NCBI RefSeq assembly: GCF_037126465.1
Contig: NC_088202.1
Location: 86,842,160-86,906,159 of the forward strand
Direction of reading: 5' to 3'
Source of the DNA: Ornithodoros turicata
Taxonomy: Eukaryota; Arthropoda; Arachnida; Ixodida; Argasidae
Length of the DNA: 64,000 nt
Part shown: positions 20,131 through 31,132 of the stretch, piece by piece
Position numbering within the stretch: the stretch's first letter is position 1
Layout: every line of letters starts with the position of its first letter
The notes under the pieces: model-generated
Told to the model about the DNA's origin: nothing
The model's database searches: none
What the model saw: the letters and a program-made list of their open reading frames with translations, nothing else
Translations under genes and position numbers: made by a program

Positions 20131-21640
20131 CTGTAAGAACAACGGCCCGAGTACTTTGCTGGAAGCACTGCCATCATGCCACCCCAACCTTCGGGCAAAG
20201 CGGTCAAGAACAGCTCTTTTCAGAGCTCCACGTCACACGCGGACTCCTTCAACGAAGCGACCTCTTCGAGCCCGGAGTCGTCGGCATGCAAGCGCCGGAG
20301 GCACGACGATATGCTACGACCAGACAGCAGTGCGGCCGACGCTGACACCGGCACCGTCAACATGGAAGACGACAGCGTAGCACCACTGCTGCTCAAGAAG
20401 GGACGCAGACCTGGCATCCCGATCACAATTCGACCGGTAAATCCGTTCGAGTCGCTGTTGCAGGTCAACCCTAACAGCATCGTAAAGGACATTCGGGCCG
20501 TCACTGACGCGCCCGTCTCACGACAAGAGATTTACGCCGACGGGACAATGACTCTCACCGTCGCCGACCCCGAGGCAGCAAAAAGCATCTGCGCCATCCA
20601 AGTCCTCGTTGGTGTACAGGTTTCGTGCTTTGTGCCAGTGGCGTTCACAAGGAATATCGGGAGAATCAGTGGTGTGCACGACCCGTACAGTGATCAACAG
20701 CTGGTGGACTTCCTACGCGAGGATGGTGTTGTTGAGGCGCAACGCATCTTCCGCTACCGCGCGGGACGAGGAGGCGAAGCGACGAAGATCCCCACAAGTA
20801 GTGTTATCCTGACTTTCCGCCAAGACATCCCACTGCCAAGCAGGATTGAACTTGGTTTCAACAGCTATAGGGTTCACGAACATGTGCCCCTAACACAGTG
20901 CTTTCGCTGCCAGCGCTTTGGCCACATCGCTCGCCACTGCCGGAGCGGTGTGCGCTGCAAGCGCTGCAGTGCATCTCACAGTCATAAGGACTGCCCCAAC
21001 CCCGCAGCAACCAAATGTGCGAACTGCGGCGGAAGCCACGCGGCGACCTACGGTGGGTGCCGCACCAGGAAAGCAGCCCTGAAAAGGACGAAGACAAGAT
21101 TCCTCGAGAATCCACCGACGATAGCAGCCAAGGCCACGGAAACCTGCCGGCATGCGCGACGACAGCGCAGTGAGAGGTGTGAAAAAAACCCCGCAGTCAT
21201 AGAGGAGCGGGGAAATAGCACTTCCCCAGCAGCTGCAACGGCGCCGGCATTCCATCGACCTCCCACGGGCCATCCCAAAGAGCAGCGGACCGACGAGAAA
21301 GACACACGACCTGACGGGAAGCGGCCGCTACTTCCCAACAGGAAAGCTTGGATCGCCATTGGCAAAGCGCCGTAGCTGCCTTAGCCAACTTCAAGCTGTG
21401 CCACACGCAAGATCTCCTTAGCGTCCTGCCTTCCTCTTCTTCTTATTTTCCTTCTTCATTCGTATCTTTACTCTATTTTATTTTTATTTTTCTCTTCACT
21501 GCTCTTCTTACCTTGATGTTTTCTTTTAAACCCGATCCTTCTTTTTTTTATCTATTTATTTTGATTTTTTTTTCGGGATAGCAAGCCTCTCCTGTGATGG
21601 CTAACCTTCCCTTACCCCTTATCAAACAAACAAACAAGCG
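20131..21640 (+). mobile_element. ORF1-only (HAL1-like) LINE unit with (CAAA)n tail
   Basis: An intact ORF1 (20176-21375) is followed not by ORF2 but by a T-rich 3' UTR. That UTR ends with a GCCTCTCCTGTGATGGCTAAC block and a CAAACAAACAAACAAG tail at about 21622-21640. The layout matches the 3' end of the neighbouring RNase H LINE (T-rich stretch, GCCTACGCCTGACTAACC, then AATAAA). A unit with ORF1, a LINE 3' end and a tail but no endonuclease or RT is comparable to mammalian HAL1 elements, which depend on a partner LINE. Confidence 0.55.
20176..21375 (+). CDS. LINE ORF1 protein (Gag-like, three CCHC zinc knuckles), intact
   Basis: A single 399-codon frame from ATG at 20176 to TAG at 21373-21375. 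Residues 1-85 are Ser-rich and acidic with a basic patch (CKRRRHDD). Residues 90-225 may form an RNA-recognition-like fold, as in Jockey/I-type ORF1. Three knuckles follow: CFRCQRFGHIARHC from residue 242, CKRCSASHSHKDC from 261 and CANCGGSHAATYGGC from 281. The tail is Lys/Arg/Pro-rich. In this LINE group ORF1p binds element RNA and acts as a nucleic acid chaperone. The frame is unbroken while the neighbouring ORF2 copy is badly decayed, suggesting a younger, separate insertion. Confidence 0.88.
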   Translation: MPPQPSGKAVKNSSFQSSTSHADSFNEATSSSPESSACKRRRHDDMLRPDSSAADADTGTVNMEDDSVAPLLLKKGRRPGIPITIRPVNPFESLLQVNPNSIVKDIRAVTDAPVSRQEIYADGTMTLTVADPEAAKSICAIQVLVGVQVSCFVPVAFTRNIGRISGVHDPYSDQQLVDFLREDGVVEAQRIFRYRAGRGGEATKIPTSSVILTFRQDIPLPSRIELGFNSYRVHEHVPLTQCFRCQRFGHIARHCRSGVRCKRCSASHSHKDCPNPAATKCANCGGSHAATYGGCRTRKAALKRTKTRFLENPPTIAAKATETCRHARRQRSERCEKNPAVIEERGNSTSPAAATAPAFHRPPTGHPKEQRTDEKDTRPDGKRPLLPNRKAWIAIGKAP

Positions 21641-21706
21641 CAATGAAAGAAGCCTCAGGAAATCATTCAGGCAAGTCTCAGATAAGCAGCCTTCTTTCAT
21701 TGCACT
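21641..21706. repeat. Short inverted repeat just after the LINE tail
   Basis: GCAATGAAAGAAG (about 21641) is matched inverted by CTTCTTTCATTGC (about 21693-21705), with a loop of about 38 bases. Significance unknown; it could be a minimal MITE or a repair scar at the insertion site. Confidence 0.5.
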
Positions 21707-21734
21707 TCAGCCGGTCTTTTTTTTTTTTTTTTCA

Positions 21735-21875
21735 CACGTGTTGTCAACAAGTAATACCATGCCAGCAACCCAGCCATCCCCAAAATGGCAATCGACCGGT
21801 CCAACGCTGTTTTCTCTGTTCCCCGATAGTCGAACGCTTATCGGAGCGAGGCCACGGAAACGGGAGATAGATTAA
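21735..21875. repeat. Right inverted arm flanking the ORF1-only LINE
   Basis: Inverse partner of 19995-20130: GTGTTGTCAACAAGTAATACC, ATGGCAATCGACCGGTCCA, CGCTTATCGGAGCGAGGCC. Together the arms enclose the LINE ORF1 unit and could form a 1.9-kb foldback. Confidence 0.6.
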
Positions 21876-22136
21876 CAGTGGTGCATTCCACGCCAAGTGA
21901 TCCACCGGTGCTCCTCGACCATCGCAGAGTGTCACAAAAAAAATCAGGGTTCATTGTGGTGGTAGACATATACCACATCCCAAATATTATCATGGCCTCC
22001 CTTACCCCGTTGCTCCCTGTTCATACATCCACCACGATATACGCCGACGACATCTGTATCTGGACTTCTGCAACCCGCCGACTGCAACGCTCTCTACATA
22101 TAATTACCACTTACCTTGCCTCCCGTGACCTAACAG

Positions 22137-23263
22137 CAGTGTTGTACGTAGCGCCGTTACTAGTAGCGGCGCTACCGTATCCGTTACTTTTTTCGGTAGC
22201 GGAGTAGAGATCGCGCTACTTTTTTAAACTGGTAACGAAAGAAGTACTTCCGCTACAAATTTGCGGTAGCGCAATCTTTGAGCGCTACCGCTACTTTCCG
22301 AGCTGGGGTTCGCGACAACTCGACTTCGACCTATCATCAAGCCTCCACTTTGCCTGCCTTAGATCAAGCTGCCCGATATCACAACTCATTCTGGGAAGGC
22401 CGGGCAAATAGCCGGAAGGAGGGCACAGAGGCCGTTATCTTACAAAGAGGATGTGTCCTCCACGTGTTCCCTATTTGGGATGAACCTTCTTGAAGATTTG
22501 GTGCATTGTCGGAGTTGTTTGCAAACTGACGTCACTCCATTCTGGAGCCGTCCTCGCTAGCTATGAGTCATGACATTCCACATGACATTGCACCACGTAC
22601 GCTTAGGTGCTTGACAGTTGCCATTTCTTGTCCGCTGCAATGGAGGAACCATGGCATGCTACAGTACAAAACAGTAGCGTGGTGTTCAGATGTCTACTAT
22701 GCGCCTCGGTGGGAAAGCTTTATCTGTGCGTCAAGGAAGTCAACGTCCAATTTGAAAAAGCACAGCATATAGGTATGTCTACTAACTTCTCGTTCCGGGC
22801 AATCCGAGTTTTTTTTTTTTTTTTTTTGTGACAAAGCTGTTGAGCCTTTTATCGGTAGACTTGCTTTGTGCTTTAGAGGATGAGAAAAAGATATGCAGGA
22901 TACCGAGTAGGCTTTAGTAAATCTGTAAAAAAAAACGGTTTTCAAAATTTTAGCCTTCAGGCGACCCACGTGTAACCTCCATTGGACGTCGATTTATTAT
23001 TTTGGGATATTATTTATTATTTTGAGATATTGTTTTATTTTATTATGTACTATTTTAAGACGTTTGAAGTACGTCATCAACGATACTGTTTGTTTCTTTC
23101 CTAAAAAGTAGCGCATAAAGTATCTCGTTACTTTTTACGGGTAACGGTAGCGGTATTCCGCTACTTTTAGGTACGTGTAAGGATGTCGGGATTTCGTTAC
23201 TTTTTGCTCAGGTAGCGCGTATCGGTATTGCGCTACCTTTTTCGGGTAGCGGGTACAACACTG
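22137..23263. mobile_element. hAT element, 1127 bp, perfect 8-bp TSD CCTAACAG, inside the LINE
   Basis: Ends CAGTGTTGTAC (22137) and its inverse GTACAACACTG (to 23263). TSD CCTAACAG at 22129-22136 and 23264-23271 is perfect. Subterminal regions on both sides are made of many GTAGCG/CGCTAC motifs. The 600-bp interior has no transposase. It splits the LINE RT domain, so it is younger than the LINE copy. Confidence 0.92.
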
Positions 23264-24574
23264 CCTAACAGCCTCCCCAGCGAAGACTGTTGCAATGGCG
23301 TTCTCGCGCTTCCGCAGGTATCCGCTCTACCTTGACGGCTCCCCCTTGACTTTTGCCACGTCGTGCCGATACCAAGGTTTAATACTTGATCGCGACCTAA
23401 CGTGGTCCCGCCATGTGAAGATGATTACTACAAAGGCGCCTGCCTCAGTTCACGTCCTCAGACGTATCGCTGGTGCGTCCTGGGACCCGTCCTGCTCTGA
23501 TCTTTATCGCGTCTACCAGGCCCTCGTGTTGGGGACACTGCGTTACAGCCTCCCTGTCTTGCATGCCCTCAGGAAAACATAGGAGCGCGAGTCCAGGCCC
23601 GTGTCCTCCGCGTTTGTTTGGGAGTACCACGAACATCAGAGACTTACTGTACTCTTGCTGAACCACGCGAGACGCCTGTTCCCCTTCGAGTATATACTCG
23701 CTATCTCACCCGACACCCTCACCACTATCTCCGCCGTATTGACGACGACTGCCATGACTCAGCTTTCGGCAAGGCCATCGCCCGCCTGAAGGATCATCTT
23801 CCTTCCTCCTCAACTGCTCCCTCTTATGCGCCAGCAATATGGACCTTTGCACGTCGTGATATCTGCTCCTCCATCCCCGGTCTTCAGCGCAAGCGTGACA
23901 CTCCCGCACCTGTAGCTCTCCAACTCGCTCTCGACTTTCTGCACTCCACGTATCAGAACCATCGCCAGGTATACACGGACGGCTGAGTCACGGCAGACAG
24001 CTCGGGCGCTGCATTTTATATCCCTGATAGTGACTTTCAGCAAGCCTTTGCCCTCCCTTACCCAATGTCCTCTATGGGAGCAGAACTCCTCGGCATCCTG
24101 TCGGCTCTTCAGCACTTGCTCGGCCTGTCGGCTGCACAGTGGGTTTTTCTGACTGACAGCAAGGCTTCACTGGATGTGCTGCTCTCTTTTCGCCCCAGCA
24201 CAATATGCACTCTCCACGTGCTCATAGTGCAAGCTCTCACAACTCGTGGCTACTGGCCATTCTGTGACGCTTCAGTGGATCCCGAGACAAGTAGGCCTTT
24301 TGGTAAAACCCGCGCAGACACAATGGTGAGACTCGCAATATCTACCAGAGCTCTCCCTGCTACCCCTAATGACCTCTGCTTGTTCCCTGCACATTCGCCG
24401 GTGGCGCTGTGTCCATACACGGCAGTTCCGAGCGGACTCTACCTCATATGATCATTTCGTACGTCTCATTGGCCCCCTGCAGGACTTTACTATTGCCTGC
24501 CGTTGCAATAGAGGTGAAGAGTCACTCCTCCATCGTCTTCGAATGAATGTTGCACGCATATCTTCACTCCTGTA

Positions 24575-24774
24575 CAGGGCCGGCGATGGGGGGGGGGGGT
24601 CGAGTAAGGCGACCGCATTAGGCCCCGCACACGAAGCCCTCAACCAGTGATTACTGAAATTATTACTGATTATTAAATTACTGATTAGTGAAATATCAAG
24701 CATGCAAATCGTGTGAAACAGGCCCCGCGATGTGCCTTTGCCTCAGGCCCCGCACACCCCCACCACCGGCCCTG
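24575..24774. mobile_element. hAT MITE, 200 bp, 7/8 TSD, inside the same LINE
   Basis: Ends CAGGGCCGGCGATGGGG and, inverted, CAGGGCCGGTGGTGGGG, with a shared AGGCCCCGCACAC block inside each end. Flanks CTCCTGTA (24567-24574) and CTCCTCTA (24775-24782) differ at one base. It lies between the RNase H domain and the C-terminal Cys region of the LINE. Confidence 0.85.
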
Positions 24775-25029
24775 CTCCTCTATAAAATGCGCCAGACGAA
24801 CTCCCCCAATTGCGCAACTTGTTCTGTGGAAGCCGACATTGAGCACTACCTATTATCCAGCAACCGGTACCTCTCACAAAGACTCATCCCTCAACGCCAC
24901 TTGCGACAACTTGGCTACCGTAACGTCTCTTTGGCCACCCTGCTCGGCCCGGTCCTGCACAACCAGGGGGCGGTTAGGACTACCCTCTTGGGCTTTCTTC
25001 GTACCACCGGCCTCTCGACCAGCCTCTAA

Positions 25030-25178
25030 GGCCCCTTTATGTGCGTGGGTGTTTTTTTGTTTTTCTCTTCTTCTTTTCCTTTTTTTTTAAGGAATAAGAA
25101 GTCGGCCTACGCCTGACTAACCTTTCCTTTCCCATTCTTTTTTCAATAAACATATCCCCCCCCCCCCCCCCCCCCCCC
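25030..25178 (+). repeat. LINE 3' UTR with AATAAA and 23-C homopolymer
   Basis: The T-rich 3' UTR after the LINE stop ends AATAAA at 25145-25150, then CATAT and 23 consecutive C (25156-25178) instead of a poly(A) tail. The C-run could be a polymorphic simple repeat or an assembly-sensitive site. Confidence 0.7.
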
Positions 25179-25179
25179 A

Positions 25180-26640
25180 AATATTAGCCTCGAACACCGC
25201 CGCGTTCCGACGCTAGAGGACTCTGAAGCTTGCGCTACGAGCAAAAACCATACTCCCGATGGGAGCGTGTCGTGAGCGTCCTACTGCACCAAAGAAGCTC
25301 AAAATTTAAACATGCTTTCTAGAAGGACCATGCCAGCTACTGACCGAGTCTCAGTAGTCTATCGCAAAATTTAGGATTTGGGGAAACCTGGGAAACACTT
25401 AAACATTTGCCCAACGTTGACATTTTTTTCTAAAATAATTACAACCTCTAGCAAAACCAAATTTTGCGGGTGTAAAATCCATCAGGACTACCTTCTAATA
25501 AAAAAATTCTGAACTCTCTTCTCAGCGATTTAGGTGCAGTAAAAAATTCGTAGAATCACGGAAATCCTTTAAAAGTGCATATTTCAGAGAGAATATTTTC
25601 AACCGCGATAACAAGCTAGAAAGACGTGCTTCACGTAGAGCTGTAGAAGAACACATCATTTGTACGTGGAGAAAAAATTAGAACAATACTTTTTGTTAAC
25701 TTCAAGATTCTTTTTCTTTCTTTTTTCTTTTCTTTTTTTCGCCGGCATACTTGCGACGTAGGCTTCGCAGCGCGGTCACCGAGTATGAGCGCACCTTGCT
25801 CCTGATCACCTCGAATAAAGTAGTATAAAACTAAAATTATTGCGACAGAAATGCTGGAGACTGCCCTCTAAGCTAAGTCAACATTAAAAGGGTGATTTGC
25901 CTATTCACCTTTTTCGACAGTCTCAACGGCGGGACTGCACAAGAGGTCCAAAGTTCGCATGGCGGCTGTTTCCTCTTTTTCCCTTTTGGCCCTTGCCGCC
26001 GTACAACTATAAAGTTTCACTGTCTATAGGTCTCGACCTTGCACACCTTGCATTCCGTTATAGGTTTCTGCTTCGTTCAGGTCTCATATTTCTTTCGCCT
26101 TCGTGGACAATAATGATGCTTGACCAATGAAAACGAGCTAATTGTTCTGCTTAGGAAAATTCTATATTTACGGCAGTTTTAAGAGACCATAGTTTGAACT
26201 CGACTGACTTGGACATGTGTAATCTGCTCATCTTGGTTTGTTAAAGCGCTCTTTTCGATTGTGGTTGTCGTTGAGCTATCCACTATTTTGTGCTCATGCG
26301 TGCGCTAGATAAATATGTGCTATGTATGTGTTATATTCTGTGCGAGAGGAAATCTCGCTGAAACAAGGCTGAAATTTTTTTAAATATATACGTTATGTTA
26401 GCAACGCCAAGAAGGAATTATGTACATTATGCTACATTCGCTACAGCAAGAACAGTCCCTTTTCGTCGAGGAATATTGTTGTTTTTGAGTGAGAATGACG
26501 TCAGCTTTGCAGCAACCTGACAGCAGGAGACCGCAACAAAAGAATGATGTGTTCTGTGCCAGGCACTGTGAGGTCATTTCTGTATCTCGGAGGAGGATCG
26601 TATATAGTCTCCCTTTCATTTTCATTTTTGACCACTCATA
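25180..26640. other. Intergenic, nothing recognised
   Basis: AT-rich DNA with a T/C-rich patch at 25705-25740. No domain-bearing frame, RNA gene or bounded repeat was found. Confidence 0.4.
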
Positions 26641-26644
26641 CGGT

Positions 26645-26785
26645 GGTGCCATTTTTGGACACCATAGGACTTCGAACCTTATTGTGAAGGTGCTCATTAT
26701 TTCATTCCCCACATCACCATCAGCAATGGGGTAGAGTATCGCCCATGGCGATGAAACTCCCCATTCATCATCCTAAAAATAAAGT
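26645..26785 (+). repeat. SINE-like or LINE 3'-end repeat, copy 2
   Basis: Second copy in the same orientation as the one at 17424-17575, about 85 percent similar by eye, ending AATAAAGTTGTTTTGC. The GTT tail is shorter. Confidence 0.6.
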
Positions 26786-28129
26786 TGTTTTGCTATGTTT
26801 CTCAAATATTCATTTGCACATGTGTACAAATCATGAGGCGTCAATATTTAGCTGTTAAATGGCAGCTGTAGGCTAGCTTTTGCTGCGACCCTCTCCAACG
26901 TTCATCCATCAGTGCCGTCACAGGGACCCATCCCACGGTATATGTTGCAAGGAATGCCAAGGAGCGGATATTCCAAAGTCATATACGTGGTGACAGAGAT
27001 TGACGACGTTTTTATTTCTATTTCCTTATAGTATTGTGGCGCAGCACTATCTGTGAAATAAGAATTTTACTAAGGAATGGATCACTAACTGTTATCTCAA
27101 AGCGCAACTTTCACACGAGTGGCAATCGTGAACAACTCGGAAGGACAGAGAATCCCAATAATTGAATGTAACCCTAATTCGTTGTTTCCTGGGCAAATGT
27201 TATAGTAAAAGAAGCTACGGAAAATGAAGGAAAGCGATTCAACACTTACCCCTGTTGATATTACTAGCTGACTAGATTACTATAGATGTACTAGCACAGC
27301 CTAAGTTTGATCGACGTGTTTCAATAGGTTCAAAATAGCGGATAGCTCAATGGCAACAACAAGAAGCGGTTTACCAAACCAGGAAGAGCAGATTACACAT
27401 GTCCTGATCAGTCGAGTTCAAAACACCGAAAAACATACGCAGGCAAATTTTTTCACCGTTCGGTTTTAACCGAAAAACACCGACTACAAATGAATGTCCG
27501 AAGAAAGATTAGGGAATAAAGCAGCAGCAACTGATCAATTGATTGATCAACACTATTGATCAACCATTGCACACGTTAAATTTAAGAGGGGATATCACCG
27601 AGGAGCCATCTCCGATTCACGACTTTGTTGCATGTAGATGGCGCCACACAAACATCCGGGTCTCATCAAGGTGAAAGCTCTAATGAATACCCCTGTTACG
27701 AGTTTCTCCTCCGCGGGATTGTGTAGTTCCATAAACACGTGTGACCTCCTTGACTATTGAGGTGCAGGGATCTCCCGTCATGTGTGGGTTGCCAAGGTCA
27801 ACTGAGCTAAAGGAAAAAAGACAGGTCCGACCAAGGCGAATTCTTCTTCATTGTCTCTTTGTGGACAGCATCTCCTGACTTCTGGGGTTGATGTTATCTT
27901 AGCTTTCCTAAGCTTTCCATGTCTGAGTTCTTCGACACCAGCACGCAAAGTCGAAGTGTTACGTTTCGTTCGCCGCCCTTATTTCTTTAAAATTATATTG
28001 ACCTGCTGATGTTTCTTTGGCTGGGAGTTGCAAAACATTTCGCAGATAGAAGCTAGGCTTTCGTAAAGCCAAGTGCTGTGTATTCACAGAAAAAGTGCGG
28101 TGCATTGATTGATTGATTACATTACGATA
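26786..28129. other. Intergenic, isolated TTAA-type terminus at 27582
   Basis: No gene seen. At 27582 the motif TTAAGAGGGGATATCACCG starts in a form that recurs inverted at 31113-31132; see the findings. A TTGATCAATTGATTGATCAA-like palindromic patch lies near 27533-27565. Confidence 0.35.
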
Positions 28130-28250
28130 TAGAATTTCTCCAATCTGCAAAACACACACGCAAGCGAACCTATGCTTGATTAACGATGAAAGAAGAAAGT
28201 CACTCAAAAGGTTAGCCAGCTGTAGGACTCGAACCCACATCTTAGTTCTT
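28130..28250 (-). repeat. tRNA-derived SINE fragment (B-box region)
   Basis: On the minus strand GATGTGGGTTCGAGTCCTAC contains a pol III B box (GGTTCGAGTCC). It is followed by CAGCTGGCTAACC, as in the copy at 35580-35800. The A box is unclear. Confidence 0.45.
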
Positions 28251-29140
28251 TCATGTCTATGATTGATGTTTACGAGTCTCATACCATTTTTTATTTCTCC
28301 TTTATTGGAAACGGTCACAATCGGGCAGGGGGACACAAATAGGCGACAAACCACTTTTGTTTAGAACTTCTACTACAATGTCATACCTTCGTCCTATTCG
28401 ATGTCTGACTTATGGGTGACGGAATAAATGGTCCTAGAATATGAACCCACAGAAGAAAAAGAAAAGGCCATGGCAGTAAAAGAGTCGCAGTCGGTAAAAA
28501 TGTGAGCGATATCGTTGGGTGAGCTCTTGTCCGATGAGCGATTGTCGGCGCCCTGGTGAACTTCATTCCGATAGAAATTAATTCGCAGGGGCACTACATG
28601 CGAAACGAATTGTAAATAGCTGTATTCGAAACGAATATGCGAAATTTTTCTTCTTCTTCTTCTTTTTTTTGTTTGGTTTTTCAGCTGAAGAGGGGAGACC
28701 ACTGGTTATTTTCATATCTTTGTCATTCACGAACAGCAGAGGTCAGATAAAGGTTTTTCAGTTGTCTTCTGATAATTCAATTGTAGATTAACCGTATCAG
28801 CAGCAGAAGCGGAGTTGTAAGGGCAATGAAACAATTGAATAAGTGTGTGTACAGCTTTTATTATCCATAAAACATCGACACAGACAAGTCTGACCAACAG
28901 CTGAAAAAGACTAGCTTCCAGCGAACTAGTGCAGCGAGTCATATCGATTTCATGTTAAACTCTGAATCAAATGTAGATTTCATTAATCCATTAACACACG
29001 AAAGAAGAAGAACAAAAGAAACAAGAACCTACGTCTCCCAATTTCAACAAATCGGAAGATCGAATGGTACCACTCGATCGGCTTTGATGTGCTTCATCGG
29101 CGATCTGCAACTACGCCCCTGCATTTTTGTCCGCGCAGTA
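28251..29140. other. Intergenic, nothing recognised
   Basis: No coding or repeat unit could be bounded. A short CTT run lies at about 28649-28664. Confidence 0.35.
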
Positions 29141-29144
29141 CTCT

Positions 29145-29350
29145 CGGGCAGACTTGTGTGTAACTCGTTACTAGTAATTGTGTTAGTTGTAATCAATTAC
29201 TTTTCTGAGGTATTTTTAGAGCAATCAGTTACTTTACTGTGAAATTAAGTTTTCGAGTAATCAGTTAGTTCACTGTGAAAGTAATTTTTTCAGTAATCAA
29301 TGACTTTTCCGAGTAATCGATTACCCAGTAATTGGTTACTTTTCTGGCAG
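29145..29350. mobile_element. hAT terminal-region remnant
   Basis: Repeated GTAATCAGTTACTTT/GTAACTCGTTACTAGTAAT motifs, about ten in 200 bases, match the subterminal style of the hAT element at 9245-10163 and of a fragment at 51997-52125. The terminal CAG motif and TSD are not preserved. Confidence 0.5.
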
Positions 29351-31080
29351 AGATTAACTTGTCTTTCTGATGTTCTGCACCAAGTCAAGCCCGTCAGCCT
29401 TAGTTGGGCCGTTCTTCTTTTTTAGTGACTCTGGTTCTACTATAGCAAGCGGAGGTCATTGTAATAACGTTCTGGAATCTCAGGGTCTCTCTCCCAAATC
29501 CCTTCCTACACCAGAGGTGTGGTACATGAAGCTTTTGGGGTTTAGTGAGTCATGGGGAAGTTCCACGCAATGTTCTCCCACAATCGGGTCAATGGCTTCC
29601 GGTGCCATAAATACAGTAGCCGTACAGATCTACCTCTTCTACGCGTTTGTGTTTTTTGCTGTTCTTCAGCTGTTCCGCTGTTGAACAGCTTTTTCTACAC
29701 CCGTACGCATGGTATCCACCACATGCGAAATCATTATTCAGCATGAAACGGACGTAATCTTTAAATTTCCTTATCAACTTAGCTTATCTTGCTACAATTT
29801 ACCTAGACGTTTCGTGTCCTCCGTTGCTTTCAATGCTGGAGCAGCGCTCATATTATTTTATGCCCTCTAGTCTAACGTGTGCAGCTTCGACATTATTGAA
29901 ATGTTTCTCCCTGGTTTTCTTTTAAATAATCAATCAATCAATTATTGAAATGTGTTCGGTTTGGAAGAAACATCGATGCGATTAGGAATTCGAACGTTGA
30001 ATTGCATGTTTGATTCGGAATTCAAATAGAATATACGACTACTCGCTTTGGTTGACCTTTCCTTTTTTCCCTTTTTCTTTATTTCATCTTCATATCCCCC
30101 CCCCCCGTGTTTATTCACACTGTAGCAAAAAGCCGACGTCCAAAGTGAACAAGCCCACGTGCATCAATATTGGGTGTCCCTCAGGGGACATTTTTTTGTG
30201 TGCACATTTCTTCCAGCTGATAATTTTTTCGGTGGCATTTTGATTATTTGGGGCGTGGGGGCATTTTTTCCTAAAACCCTGCACCGGAGCAACTAATAAC
30301 AAAAGCAGTGCCGATTTTCATACTCAGTGCAATTAAAAACTTGTATGAGTTCAAAGACAGCACCATATAAAAGTAGGCTACATGGTCCTTTCACCGAAAA
30401 ATTGGCGGCCACTGTGCACAGAAAACAAACAAAAGTGATCGACATAGCTGCAGACTTGCCTGCCGGAAAACTTGCATTGCTATACCGATCAGGTCGGAAA
30501 AACCCTAGGCAGGGAACAGACTGGGAGATTGCGACACACATACTATCTCCAACAATCCCAAACAGCAGACGCTTTTGTCATTTCCTTACCTAATCTTCCA
30601 AACAGAGCTGTTTCAAGGACTTCATCAGAGGGAATGGAACCTTTCAGGAAAGGGAATCTAGGATAGGGTGTCGGATTTACGCTGCTGTGTGGCGGAGGGA
30701 TTCTTTGTACCCCTTTAGCCCGCGATATGGCGCCACAGGGAGGCGCAAAATGCAGCGCGTTACCAACCTTCACATTTTATCATATATCGAGAGAACAGAT
30801 AATCGGATGTGGATGATCCTCGTGTTAAAATGCTCTAGAAAGATTTTTGCTTTGCCGCTCCAGGAAAATTTCCGCATAGGTCTCTTAGTTTTTTTATCAG
30901 AGCGTGTCAAAGCTTGAGTATCCAACTTTGGTAATTTTTTGTACTTCAATAACACGTTTAGAAAAATGTCTTGAGAAAAGCAATATTTTTTCCTGAAGCG
31001 ACAAAGCGCATTTCCGAATGCTATCCAACAAGACCAGTGTCGTGAAAATCGGTTCATTATTTACCGAAAGAGACTGCAAA
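29351..31080. other. Intergenic, nothing recognised
   Basis: Several short frames at 30300-31060 carry no motif or splice logic. A run of nine C lies near 30098-30106. Confidence 0.35.
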
Positions 31081-31132
31081 GTTTGTCCCATAGAAAATAC
31101 ATGGGGCCGCCGGAGGTGGTATCCCCTCTTAA

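Larger units (their letters stand above)
21962..25029 (+). pseudogene. RNase H-bearing LINE ORF2 (I/R1-like), 5' truncated and interrupted
   Basis: Once the two hAT insertions are set aside, the reading shows the RT active-site block TIYADDICIWTS (near 22037), the thumb region (LYLDGSPLTFATSCRYQG, LDRDLTWSRHVKMI), an RNase H domain with its acidic residues (VYTDG, MGAELLGI, FLTDSKASL), and a C-terminal CATCSVEADIEHYLL region ending TAA at 25027-25029. The endonuclease and most of RT are missing. Further damage: TAG at about 23579, a frameshift by 23620, and TGA directly after the first RNase H aspartate block (about 23984). Reading frame is continuous across both hAT insertion sites if one TSD copy is counted. 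Confidence 0.82.

Noticed and set aside
30300..31060. Cluster of overlapping frames suggesting a gene
   Set aside because: Frames overlap on both strands, contain no domain and have no consistent splice sites.
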